A DNA stretch of 18,924 nucleotides from an uncultured Sutterella sp. (GTDB taxonomy: Bacteria > Pseudomonadota > Gammaproteobacteria > Burkholderiales > Burkholderiaceae_F). A model generated the notes under the pieces. The model was not told the origin of the DNA. It saw only the letters and a program-made list of their open reading frames with translations, and did no database searches. Positions 1 to 6,103 of this stretch are shown piece by piece. The first letter of the stretch is position 1. Every line of letters starts with the position of its first letter. The DNA is taken from NCBI GenBank assembly GCA_905201055.1, contig CAJKMT010000030.1, forward strand, positions 1 to 18,924, given 5' to 3'. The position numbers and the translations under genes were made by a program.

Positions 1-1129
1 CCTGGTAGAGGAGGACTTCCCCAGGGGCTTCGGCCGTACCGGCGAACATGCCGCCCATCATGACGGCGTGGGCACCGGCAGCGATGGCCTTGGAGATGTC
101 GCCGGAGAAGCGGATACCGCCGTCTGCGATCAACGGAACGCCCGTGCCTTCCAAAGCTTGAGCCACGTCTGAAACCGCCGTGATTTGCGGAACACCGACA
201 CCGGCCACGATACGGGTCGTACAAATAGAACCCGGTCCGATACCGACCTTCACGCCGTCAGCGCCGGCATCAACCAAAGCGCGGGCAGCTTCAGCGGTAG
301 CAATATTGCCGCCGATCACTTGCAATTGCGGGTAATTCTTCTTCACCCAAGCCACGCGGTCCAAAACGCCTTGAGAGTGGCCGTGAGCCGTATCGACAAC
401 GATCACGTCAACACCGGCTTCAAGCATCAATTCGATGCGTTCTTCCGTACCGGCACCCACACCGACGGCAGCACCGACCAAAAGGCGGCCGTGAGAGTCC
501 TTAGCGGCATTGGGGTGTTCACCTGCCTTGATGATGTCCTTGACGGTCATCAAACCGGTCAAATTGAAATCCTTATCAACAACGAGGACGCGTTCAACGC
601 GATGTTGGTGCATCAGACGCTTGGCATCTTCAAGGCTTGCGCCTTCACGAACCGTCACCAAACGTTCTGCGGGCGTCATGATTTGAGAAACCGGAATATC
701 CATGCGGGTTTCAAAGCGCAGGTCACGGGAAGTCACCATGCCCAACACACGCTTATCATCGACAACAGGCAAACCGGAGATGTGGCGTTCACGGCTCAAA
801 CGAATCACTTCACCCACGGTCATACCCGGGGTCACGGTGATGGGATCGGCCACCATACCGGCTTCATGGCGCTTGACGCGGGCCACTTCAGCGGCCTGCT
901 GCTTCGGGCTCATATTTTTGTGAATAAAGCCGATGCCGCCTTCCTGAGCCAAGGCAATTGCCAAACCCGATTCCGTCACGGTATCCATAGCAGCGGAAAC
1001 CATCGGAATATTCAAGGTCAATTCACGAGTGATTTTGGTGGTCAGAACGGTGTCACGGGGGAGAACAGTAGAGTGTGCCGGAACGAGCAACACGTCATCA
1101 AAAGTAAGAGCCTTTTGTCTAATGCGCAT
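1..1129 (-). CDS. guaB: IMP dehydrogenase, N-terminal 376 codons (3' end outside window)
   Basis: Catalyses NAD-dependent oxidation of IMP to XMP, the committed step of GMP synthesis in the cytosol. Translating the minus strand from the ATG at 1129 gives MRIRQKALTFDDVLLVPAHS, the usual GuaB N-terminus. A two-CBS regulatory insert covers roughly residues 92-202 (it includes SGLPVVDD and VERVLVVD). The barrel then resumes with VDTAHGHSQG and the catalytic loop GIGPGSICTTRI, whose cysteine forms the covalent IMP adduct. The last readable part is GGIRFSGDISKAI and MMGGMFAGT. Family length is about 487 residues, so roughly 110 are missing beyond the window edge, including the mobile flap. The start has a good ribosome site (TGAGG, 6 bases upstream). 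It follows rnfH on the same strand but has its own promoter in the gap. Confidence 0.97.
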   Translation of the reverse strand, partial: MRIRQKALTFDDVLLVPAHSTVLPRDTVLTTKITRELTLNIPMVSAAMDTVTESGLAIALAQEGGIGFIHKNMSPKQQAAEVARVKRHEAGMVADPITVTPGMTVGEVIRLSRERHISGLPVVDDKRVLGMVTSRDLRFETRMDIPVSQIMTPAERLVTVREGASLEDAKRLMHQHRVERVLVVDKDFNLTGLMTVKDIIKAGEHPNAAKDSHGRLLVGAAVGVGAGTEERIELMLEAGVDVIVVDTAHGHSQGVLDRVAWVKKNYPQLQVIGGNIATAEAARALVDAGADGVKVGIGPGSICTTRIVAGVGVPQITAVSDVAQALEGTGVPLIADGGIRFSGDISKAIAAGAHAVMMGGMFAGTAEAPGEVLLYQ

Positions 1130-1203
1130 GTTAACCTCAGTCGAAAAATGTGGAAAAAAATTCGGCATCGCCATCGTGAATGGCGTAAAAAGATTAACGG
1201 TGT

Positions 1204-1233
1204 ATTTTATCCCATTGCCGCCCTACTGCGCAA
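1204..1233 (-). promoter_or_regulatory. Predicted sigma-70 promoter of guaB
   Basis: On the minus strand, TTGCGC (1228-1233) is followed after 18 bases by TAAAAT (1204-1209). It lies between the rnfH stop and the guaB start, about 75 bases before the ATG. The -10 box is good and the -35 box moderate. No purine operator was recognised. Confidence 0.5.
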
Positions 1234-1255
1234 TAGGCAAAGACAAAAAAGATGG

Positions 1256-1564
1256 CTAAATCAGTCGGTGTTTGCCTCCGTTGCGGCCGCGCACGAGGTG
1301 ATTTTCAGGCTTTTGGTTTTTCTCTTCTCTCAAACGGCGGGCGGTCATCGGATCAACTGTCAAGGCAGGCAGAATCTCCACCCGATCCCCGTCATGAGCC
1401 TCAGTATCGGGTTGAGCAAGCACATTCCAAACGGCCAATTTCTGGCTGTTGCCTAGGGTCCAACCTGCAGCCTGCACAGCCTCGGCCAATGTCGCCCCTT
1501 CGGTGAGCTTCACCTCTTTTAAATCCACATTCCCCTTATCGAGTCTGGCAACGGTTACGAGCAT
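1256..1564 (-). CDS. rnfH: RnfH-family ubiquitin-like protein
   Basis: Small (102 residues) beta-grasp protein of the RnfH/UPF0125 family. Its molecular role is not settled; it is named for proximity to the Rnf electron-transport genes in some bacteria. Family signatures are the central LTEGATLAEAVQAAG, then AHDGDRVEILPALTVDP, then a basic tail RRLREEKNQK. I chose the ATG at 1564 (MLVTVARLDKG) because the family begins directly with the first beta strand. A longer reading from 1642 would add 26 unlike residues and run back through a terminator hairpin. It sits just upstream of guaB, an order I recall from other betaproteobacteria. The dehydratase terminator ends just ahead of it, so its own promoter must be very close or it depends on read-through. 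Confidence 0.88.
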   Translation of the reverse strand: MLVTVARLDKGNVDLKEVKLTEGATLAEAVQAAGWTLGNSQKLAVWNVLAQPDTEAHDGDRVEILPALTVDPMTARRLREEKNQKPENHLVRGRNGGKHRLI

Positions 1565-1580
1565 CTCAAATCTTCGCTTA

Positions 1581-1623
1581 AAAACAAAAAACCTCGGTCG
1601 GAGATAAAAATTCCGGACCGAGG
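1581..1623 (-). terminator. Rho-independent terminator of the ttdA-ttdB operon
   Basis: On the minus strand an 8-bp perfect stem (CCTCGGTC at 1616-1623 pairing with GACCGAGG at 1592-1599) is followed by TTTTTTGTTTT. It begins 20 bases after the ttdB stop and ends just before the rnfH start. Confidence 0.85.
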
Positions 1624-1643
1624 CTAATTGTAGCGAAATCACC

Positions 1644-2261
1644 CTATTGGATGAAGCTCACGTGCTTATTGATTTCGTCAACCAACGGCTGCTTCAATTC
1701 GTTGAAATGCTTTTTATTGTTTTCAAACAAATTGTTGCCGTGCGCATCAATGGATACAACGAGAGGACCGAATTCCTTCACACGCATCACCCACATGGCT
1801 TCGGGCATGCCGAGCTCTGGCCACTGGCAGTCTTCAACTTCTTCAACGCATTCGGCAGCCACCACGGCGCAGCCGCCCGGGAAGACGCAATGCAAAGCTT
1901 TCGTTTCCTTGCAGCCGGCTGTTGTATTGGGACCCATGCCGCCCTTGCCGACAATGAGCTTCGTGCCGGTTTGTTCCAAAAATTGTTTTTGGAATTTTTC
2001 CATACGCATCGAAGTCGTGGGACCGATGGAGACCACGCGGAATTTCGTGGGATCGTCTTCACGGCGCACCATGATGGGACCGGCGTGGAAAATCGCCTTG
2101 CCCTTCAAATCCACAGGAAGCTTGCGGCCGAGTTTCACCAAACGGGTGTGCGCGGCATCACGTGCGGTCACAAGGTAGCCCGTGAGATAAATCACATCAC
2201 CGATCTTGATGTCTTCAAGGTCCTTATCCTGGATCGGTGTCGTCAATACTTTCTTACTCAT
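1644..2261 (-). CDS. ttdB: L(+)-tartrate dehydratase / class I fumarase, beta subunit
   Basis: Small subunit (205 residues) of a two-subunit iron-sulfur hydro-lyase. It contributes the C-terminal swivelling domain that with the alpha subunit dehydrates L-tartrate to oxaloacetate, or interconverts fumarate and malate. It follows E. coli TtdB (about 201 residues) closely through KVLTTPIQDKDLEDIKIGD, DVIYLTGYLVTARD, AIFHAGPI, SIGPTTSMRME (about 78-88), GKGGMG (105-110) and FPGGCAV. The start overlaps the end of the alpha subunit by four bases (2258-2261), which implies coupled translation and equal stoichiometry. Fumarase and tartrate dehydratase of this two-chain type are hard to separate by sequence. 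The resemblance to TtdB favours tartrate, but no tartrate transporter lies next to it, so fumarase or a related 2-hydroxydicarboxylate remains possible. Confidence 0.9.
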   Translation of the reverse strand: MSKKVLTTPIQDKDLEDIKIGDVIYLTGYLVTARDAAHTRLVKLGRKLPVDLKGKAIFHAGPIMVRREDDPTKFRVVSIGPTTSMRMEKFQKQFLEQTGTKLIVGKGGMGPNTTAGCKETKALHCVFPGGCAVVAAECVEEVEDCQWPELGMPEAMWVMRVKEFGPLVVSIDAHGNNLFENNKKHFNELKQPLVDEINKHVSFIQ

Positions 2262-3160
2262 AATGTGACTCCCTTGTGAGACAAGAGTTCATAGCTCATA
2301 TCGGCTTTAAACTTAATGCCGGCGCGACGGTGAGCCCAGCAGCCCATGGAGATGCCGACAGCAAGGCAAGAGGGGTGACGCGCCGCATCTTCAATGTTAA
2401 CGCCCATCACGCTCTTTACACCGGTAAGACCCCCCGGACCCACATTGAGTTTGTTGAGTCCTTCTTCCAACAGGCGTTCCATTTCAGCACCTCTGGGGTT
2501 GGGATTGTGAGAGCCGACCGGACGCATCAAGGCTTTCTTGGAAAGACGGGCTGCGACTTCAACGCTGCCGGCGATACCCACGCCCAGCAACACCGGAGGA
2601 CAAGCGTTAATACCGCGCTCAACCATGGTATCGAAAACATACTGAACAATGCCTTCATAGCCTTCCACAGGCATGAGCACCTTGGCCGTGCCCGGCAGCG
2701 AGCAGCCGCCGCCAGCCATATAGGCGTAAATCACGCATTCATCACTGTCAGGGATAATGTCCCAATCAAGCCACGGAATACGTTTGCCGGTATTGTTGCC
2801 GGAATTCTTTTCGTCAAAAATCTGCACGGCGTTGTGGCGAAGCGGAGCCTGTACAGTGGCGCGCTTCGTAGCTTCTTCCAAAGCCTGCTGCATTTGACCC
2901 AAAATCGGGAAGTTTGCACCCACTTCAATGAAGTATTGGATGACACCGGTATCCTGGCACATGGGGCGATCAAGTTCTTTAGCTAACCCAATGTCTTTAA
3001 ACATCGCGTCATAAATGATTTTGCCCATGTCAGTGTTTTGCTCGGCACGCAATTCTTCAAGCTTAGCCTGGACATCATCGGGGAGATGCTTGCCAAAATA
3101 AGCCGTAAAGTCTGCCATCACGTCGGTGAACTTTTTAACGAGTTCAGCTTGTTTTTCCAT
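2258..3160 (-). CDS. ttdA: L(+)-tartrate dehydratase / class I fumarase, alpha subunit
   Basis: Large subunit (300 residues; E. coli TtdA about 303) carrying the oxygen-sensitive [4Fe-4S] cluster of the hydro-lyase. The three expected cluster cysteines are visible: C68 in CQDTG, C187 in ACPPVLLGVG and C274 in GCWAHRR. Other family motifs are MGKIIYDAMF, APLRHNAVQIFD, WDIIPDSDE, YMAGGGCSLPG and ARHPSCLAVGISMG. The protein is complete, and its tight overlap with the beta subunit makes a two-gene operon. The start at 3160 has GGAAAG about 10 bases upstream. A near-consensus promoter and two identical 17-bp sites lie upstream, suggesting specific regulation rather than constitutive expression. 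In many betaproteobacteria I recall a ratA toxin gene in this place next to smpB. Confidence 0.9.
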   Translation of the reverse strand: MEKQAELVKKFTDVMADFTAYFGKHLPDDVQAKLEELRAEQNTDMGKIIYDAMFKDIGLAKELDRPMCQDTGVIQYFIEVGANFPILGQMQQALEEATKRATVQAPLRHNAVQIFDEKNSGNNTGKRIPWLDWDIIPDSDECVIYAYMAGGGCSLPGTAKVLMPVEGYEGIVQYVFDTMVERGINACPPVLLGVGIAGSVEVAARLSKKALMRPVGSHNPNPRGAEMERLLEEGLNKLNVGPGGLTGVKSVMGVNIEDAARHPSCLAVGISMGCWAHRRAGIKFKADMSYELLSHKGVTL

Positions 3161-3174
3161 GATGCTTTCTTTCC

Positions 3175-3191
3175 TATAAATTATTCTATAA
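3175..3191 (-). promoter_or_regulatory. Candidate operator, copy 1 (17-bp repeat)
   Basis: TATAAATTATTCTATAA (plus-strand reading) is repeated exactly at 3310-3326. This copy lies in the leader of the dehydratase operon, downstream of the predicted start of transcription and 15-31 bases before the start codon. It is an imperfect palindrome (12 of 16 positions match their complement). The position suits repression by a dimeric regulator; the regulator is unknown. Confidence 0.5.
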
Positions 3192-3217
3192 AAATGCGTC
3201 AGACGACGCTATGATAG

Positions 3218-3246
3218 ATAGTATTCTCATTCACCAAGGATGTCAA
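3218..3246 (-). promoter_or_regulatory. Predicted sigma-70 promoter of ttdA-ttdB
   Basis: On the minus strand a consensus TTGACA (3241-3246), a 17-base spacer and TACTAT (3218-3223). Transcription would start near 3211, giving a leader of about 50 bases. It is flanked on both sides by copies of the same 17-bp sequence. Confidence 0.8.
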
Positions 3247-3309
3247 TACGCTCAAAATATAGACAAATATCCATTATTTTTAATGAGTTAAGTGATCCTT
3301 ATTGTCTTG

Positions 3310-3326
3310 TATAAATTATTCTATAA
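3310..3326 (-). promoter_or_regulatory. Candidate operator, copy 2 (17-bp repeat)
   Basis: Exact copy of 3175-3191 in the same orientation, 135 bases away and about 65 bases upstream of the -35 box of the dehydratase promoter. It lies roughly 85-100 bases before the predicted smpB -10 box. The flanking bases differ (GTATAA...GAAG versus CTATAA...AAAT), so identity is confined to the 17-bp core. Confidence 0.5.
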
Positions 3327-3410
3327 GAAGAACTTCCTCAGATTTAATCTTTAGGTCATTGTCCGGAATCGACAATGAGTGCTTAAAAGTGCGTGCCAAA
3401 AGTTGCGCTC

Positions 3411-3420
3411 TTGCTAGAAT
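3411..3420 (+). promoter_or_regulatory. Predicted extended -10 promoter of smpB
   Basis: TTGCTAGAAT is an extended -10 element (TG-n-TAGAAT) with no convincing -35 box. Transcription would start near 3427, leaving a leader of about 35 bases before the GTG start of smpB. Confidence 0.4.
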
Positions 3421-3461
3421 GATCCACTGTCAAAGAATTTGTATTGGAAAAAGTATTCATC

Positions 3462-3911
3462 GTGGCCAATATTGTTAACCGCAAAGCCCTTTTCGATTAC
3501 TACATTGAAGAAAAATATGAAGCCGGTCTCGTGCTTGAAGGCTGGGAAGTCAAATCTATTCGCGAAGGGCGCGCTCAAATCAAGGAAGCTCACGTCATTG
3601 TGCGCTCGGGCGAACTTTATCTTTTAAATGCGCACATCACACCGCTGAAAACCGCGAGCACTCACACCAAGCCCGATCCCACCCGCGTCAGAAAACTTCT
3701 GATGCATGCCCGCGAAATCAACAAACTCATCGGTAAGGTGGAGCGCGCGGGCTACGCGCTCATCCCGCTTGATATGCACTTCTCGCGCGGTAGAGTCAAG
3801 CTGACTGTGGCGCTTGCCAAGGGTAAGCGCGAGTATGAAAAGCGCGCCGATGAAAGTAAAAAGCAGTGGCAGCGCGACCGTGAGCGTCTTATGAAAAAAG
3901 CCTCGAAGTAG
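3462..3911 (+). CDS. smpB: SsrA-binding protein SmpB
   Basis: RNA-binding partner of tmRNA in trans-translation: it delivers tmRNA to stalled ribosomes and fills the decoding site. Visible family features are the RNA-binding OB fold with NRKALFDYYIEEKYEAG, EGWEVKSIREGRAQIKEA, LYLLNAHITP, ASTHTKPDPTRVRKLL and LALAKGKREYEKR-like text, then a basic C-terminal tail (KKQWQRDRERLMKKASK) that becomes a helix in the mRNA channel. I chose the GTG at 3462: it gives MANIVNRKA, matching the betaproteobacterial N-terminus (149 residues), and has GGAAAAAG about 8 bases upstream. A TTG at 3444 would add six residues (MEKVFI). The tmRNA gene is not in this window. Its stop codon sits inside a small hairpin. 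Confidence 0.95.
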   Translation: MANIVNRKALFDYYIEEKYEAGLVLEGWEVKSIREGRAQIKEAHVIVRSGELYLLNAHITPLKTASTHTKPDPTRVRKLLMHAREINKLIGKVERAGYALIPLDMHFSRGRVKLTVALAKGKREYEKRADESKKQWQRDRERLMKKASK

Positions 3912-3920
3912 TCTTCGAGG
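3901..3920 (+). other. Hairpin spanning the smpB stop codon
   Basis: CCTCGAAG (3901-3908) pairs perfectly with CTTCGAGG (3913-3920) around a four-base loop containing the TAG stop. No U-run follows, so it is not a terminator by itself. It may protect the mRNA end or be incidental. Confidence 0.5.
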
Positions 3921-3943
3921 CCGCCAACAGAATAGGATTCAAA

Positions 3944-3967
3944 GCCGCCTTTTTGGGCGGCCTTTTT
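3944..3967 (+). terminator. Rho-independent terminator of smpB
   Basis: GCCGCC (3944-3949) pairs with GGCGGC (3956-3961) and is followed by CTTTTT. An alternative outer stem can form with GGCCGCC at 3919-3925. In the other direction only a short T-run follows, so it may terminate the 3972-6005 operon weakly. Confidence 0.7.
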
Positions 3968-3971
3968 CAAA

Positions 3972-4520
3972 TTATTGTTCTTTGTCCTGTGTCTGCTCTG
4001 CCTTTTCTTCAGACGGATCACGCCACTGCAGTTCGTATCCCACAAGCATTTCCGTCCAGCGCTTCAAAAGCGCGAGCATTTCAGGAGCGGGCACTTCACC
4101 CAAAGGTTCAATCCCCTTTTTCGTCACCACTGACAGCGTGTCATAGACTTCAGCCATGAAAACCGCCATTGCCGAGAAGATGAGCGTGGTGTTGTCTTCG
4201 GGGAGTTTTCCTCCTGCAGCCTGAGCCAAATCCTGACCCAGCTTCAGACGGAGATTCCCCGCTACACCAACCGGATACCAGTCCAGATCAATTTCAAACT
4301 GAGCGTTTTGACCGCTGAAAGTGGCTCCAAGCCAATTCATGGTCTTGCGGTCCATCTCGTCCATCATTTCTTCGGTGATTTCACCGGCCGCATTCTTTTG
4401 AGAGCGATGGGCCATTTCCATCATAAATTGACCGAGAATCGCTCCGGTAATGTTGGGATGACGCAGGGGCTGCTTTTGGCAGTCACTGCCGCAGGAAGAA
4501 CAATTTCCGTTACAGCTCAT
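3972..4520 (-). CDS. Unrecognised small helical protein with N-terminal Cys cluster; paralog 4 of tandem family
   Basis: 182 residues; I do not recognise the family. It opens with MSCNGNCSSCGSDC (cysteines 3, 7, 10 and 14), which could bind a metal or iron-sulfur cluster, and ends in a charged tail (EEKAEQTQDKEQ). The middle is predicted mostly helical and soluble, with no signal peptide. It shares with its three upstream neighbours the sequence WLGATFSGQNAQF, a hydrophobic helix FSAMAVFMAEVYDTL, and a closing LLKRWTEMLVGYE. The match is clearest to the gene just upstream (LWLQDTFSGANGHF, FSVFAYFVSEIFVLL). Start ATG at 4520 has AAAGGA 7-8 bases upstream. It begins 11 bases after the previous stop, as last gene of the operon. 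Size and helical build are reminiscent of TorD-type chaperones, but I see no TorD signature. Confidence 0.75.
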   Translation of the reverse strand: MSCNGNCSSCGSDCQKQPLRHPNITGAILGQFMMEMAHRSQKNAAGEITEEMMDEMDRKTMNWLGATFSGQNAQFEIDLDWYPVGVAGNLRLKLGQDLAQAAGGKLPEDNTTLIFSAMAVFMAEVYDTLSVVTKKGIEPLGEVPAPEMLALLKRWTEMLVGYELQWRDPSEEKAEQTQDKEQ

Positions 4521-4531
4521 GAAGTTTTCCT

Positions 4532-5026
4532 TTATCTAAAATCGCTTGCCACGGGCGCACCCGTCAGGCGCAAGCTCCAAAAATCAATGAACGCTTCGAC
4601 TTGCGGATTGCCCGTTAAGCCCGAGCTTGCGCAGTCAGCCTCTTTCAGTAAAACAAAAATTTCCGAAACAAAATACGCAAACACCGAAAACATCAGTGAT
4701 TCGTTATCTTCCAAGTTGACTGCCGCATTAAAGCGCTCAATTTCCTCACCCATGCTTTCTCGCAAAAATTCGGGCAGTCGGATTTCATTAAATTCACTCT
4801 CACAGGAGAAATGCCCATTGGCTCCCGAAAACGTATCCTGAAGCCAAAGAACAAGATTGAGGTTAGCCTCTTCAAGTGCCTCCATACTCATCTCCCCGGC
4901 ACTCACCTGAAGGGCTCTGTCCCAGGTATTTTGCACAGCCTGCGCAATCACCTCACGGGCAACGGGATAAGATGAAATGTTCGGGTTAAGCTGCCTTTTG
5001 GTGGCGTATCTTAAGGGGCAGGACAC
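4532..5026 (-). CDS. Unrecognised small helical protein; paralog 3 of tandem family
   Basis: 164 residues, no recognised family, no signal peptide or clear membrane span. Starts at a GTG (5026; MSCPLRYATKRQ). AGGAG lies 9 bases upstream, and this ribosome site overlaps the TAG stop of the previous gene, so translation is probably coupled. Shared template: LWLQDTFSGANGHF, then an acidic stretch, then FSVFAYFVSEIFVLL, then FIDFWSLRLTGAP near the end. It is the closest relative of the following gene, which carries the same FSGxNxxF and a similar central helix. One cysteine follows the start methionine (C3), an echo of the Cys cluster at the same place in the downstream paralog. The function is unknown; a soluble cytosolic helical bundle is the most that can be said. 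Confidence 0.72.
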   Translation of the reverse strand: MSCPLRYATKRQLNPNISSYPVAREVIAQAVQNTWDRALQVSAGEMSMEALEEANLNLVLWLQDTFSGANGHFSCESEFNEIRLPEFLRESMGEEIERFNAAVNLEDNESLMFSVFAYFVSEIFVLLKEADCASSGLTGNPQVEAFIDFWSLRLTGAPVASDFR

Positions 5027-5038
5027 GGTGGCTGACTC

Positions 5039-5539
5039 CTAAAAAAACACCGGATCGCTTTCTTTGAGCCCGAGCATCCGTTCGGCCCACATCCGGCATA
5101 GGCGCTTACCCTCCGCACTGAAACCGTCTGCGTTTTCGCGCTTGGCGTATTTTTTCAAAAGCGCATACACGTCACAGACAAATTCAAAGGCTGCGGCCTG
5201 AAGCACCCCGCGCGTATCAGCAAGATCAGTCTCACTGACACCGACCTTATCAAAACGCTCTTTCATATAAATCTTGAGGTAGCCTGCCAAAGGGTCCCCC
5301 GTCCAATAGGGTTTGGCAATAAACTGCTCGTTTTTGCCCGCAAGCACCGCCGATAAAAACGCAGCCGACTGCTTGTCCATCGCAATGGCTTCTTCCTGCT
5401 TTAACGAGGCAGAGGATACCATCTGAGAGCGGCGTACAACATCGTAGAGTACAACCTCAAAAAGTTCACTCAATACCGAGACATCGGCTAAATCGAAACG
5501 CGGCTGTGCATCCGCGGCTGCTTTCTTTTCATCAGGCAT
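5039..5539 (-). CDS. Unrecognised small helical protein; paralog 2 of tandem family
   Basis: 166 residues with no recognised family. I chose the ATG at 5539 (MPDEKKAAADAQ), which has a strong GAAGGG site five bases upstream and overlaps the end of the previous gene by 8 bases. A longer reading starting at 5566 has no such site. Shared template: AAFLSAVLAGKNEQF, the hydrophobic helix LQAAAFEFVCDVYALL and the closing LCRMWAERMLGLK. It differs from its neighbours in a lysine-rich segment between these blocks (YLKIYMKERFDKVG). Predicted soluble and helical throughout. The stop codon is embedded in the ribosome site of the next gene. Its role is unknown. Confidence 0.72.
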   Translation of the reverse strand: MPDEKKAAADAQPRFDLADVSVLSELFEVVLYDVVRRSQMVSSASLKQEEAIAMDKQSAAFLSAVLAGKNEQFIAKPYWTGDPLAGYLKIYMKERFDKVGVSETDLADTRGVLQAAAFEFVCDVYALLKKYAKRENADGFSAEGKRLCRMWAERMLGLKESDPVFF

Positions 5540-6005
5540 ATTTTCCCTTCCCCAAGAAACGATCAACCCAATCTTTCACCAATGCCTGGCGTCTCAAGTC
5601 GATCACCTCGTCAGATAAATTCTTTTCTGAACAGTCCCTGATCATTTCCATGAATTGTCGAGACATCAATACAGCCGCCATGAAGACAAACTCCTGGGGC
5701 TGAGCCATTAACATCACAGGAGAATCCTTCGGCAGCAAACCGTCGTTATAAAGTGAGTTTCTTAAACGAGCGGCAAGTTTTTCTCCCGAAGGATCATCAT
5801 CGACAACCAACACTTTTGAATTTGACGTAAAACCGGACGCCAGCAAATGAGCCTGATCAGCCATCATGAGTGAAAAATCATCCGCATCTTCAGCTGCATC
5901 AAGACAAGTCAGTGTGTACTCAAAAAAGTCATCAAAGAGATAGCCCAATTCTTCAGGATTTTTCAAATCCATAAATCCGGGTTTAATGTCGATATTACTG
6001 CTCAT
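5532..6005 (-). CDS. Unrecognised small acidic helical protein; paralog 1 of tandem family
   Basis: 157 residues from the ATG at 6005 (MSSNIDIKPGF); no recognised family. An ATG at 6032 would add nine residues but sits directly against a terminator hairpin. Neither start has a convincing ribosome site, so the start is uncertain. It is acidic (DDFFEY, DAAEDADDF, VVDDDPSGEK) and the most divergent member. The shared frame is still visible: LLASGFTSNSKVL in place of the FSGxNxxF block, the hydrophobic helix FVFMAAVLMSRQFMEMI, and the closing LVKDWVDRFLGKG. First gene of the four-gene operon and 98 bases downstream of the SPFH gene, from which a hairpin separates it. Confidence 0.68.
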   Translation of the reverse strand: MSSNIDIKPGFMDLKNPEELGYLFDDFFEYTLTCLDAAEDADDFSLMMADQAHLLASGFTSNSKVLVVDDDPSGEKLAARLRNSLYNDGLLPKDSPVMLMAQPQEFVFMAAVLMSRQFMEMIRDCSEKNLSDEVIDLRRQALVKDWVDRFLGKGKYA

Positions 6006-6032
6006 AGTGAACCGATTGAAAATCTTATTCAT

Positions 6033-6059
6033 AAAACAGGGAGTACCGGACGCACTCCC
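6033..6059 (-). terminator. Probable terminator after the SPFH gene
   Basis: On the minus strand GGGAGT (6054-6059) and ACTCCC (6039-6044) form a 6-bp stem with a 9-base loop, followed by TGTTTTAT. It divides the antiporter-NfeD-SPFH unit from the four-gene family, though read-through is possible because the U-run is short. Confidence 0.55.
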
Positions 6060-6103
6060 CGTTTCTTATCAAAAAGCGTTATTTTACCGAAGAAGTCTTT
6101 TGC

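Noticed and set aside
185..1456. Long plus-strand reading frame of 423 codons across guaB and rnfH
   Set aside because: It is antisense to clear GuaB and RnfH coding sequence, rich in His/Gln/Arg/Thr as expected of a shadow frame, and has no family signature.
3972..6005. Calling the four small genes TorD-type chaperones
   Set aside because: Size and helical content fit, but no TorD/DmsD signature is visible and no molybdoenzyme gene is nearby, so the name would be a guess.
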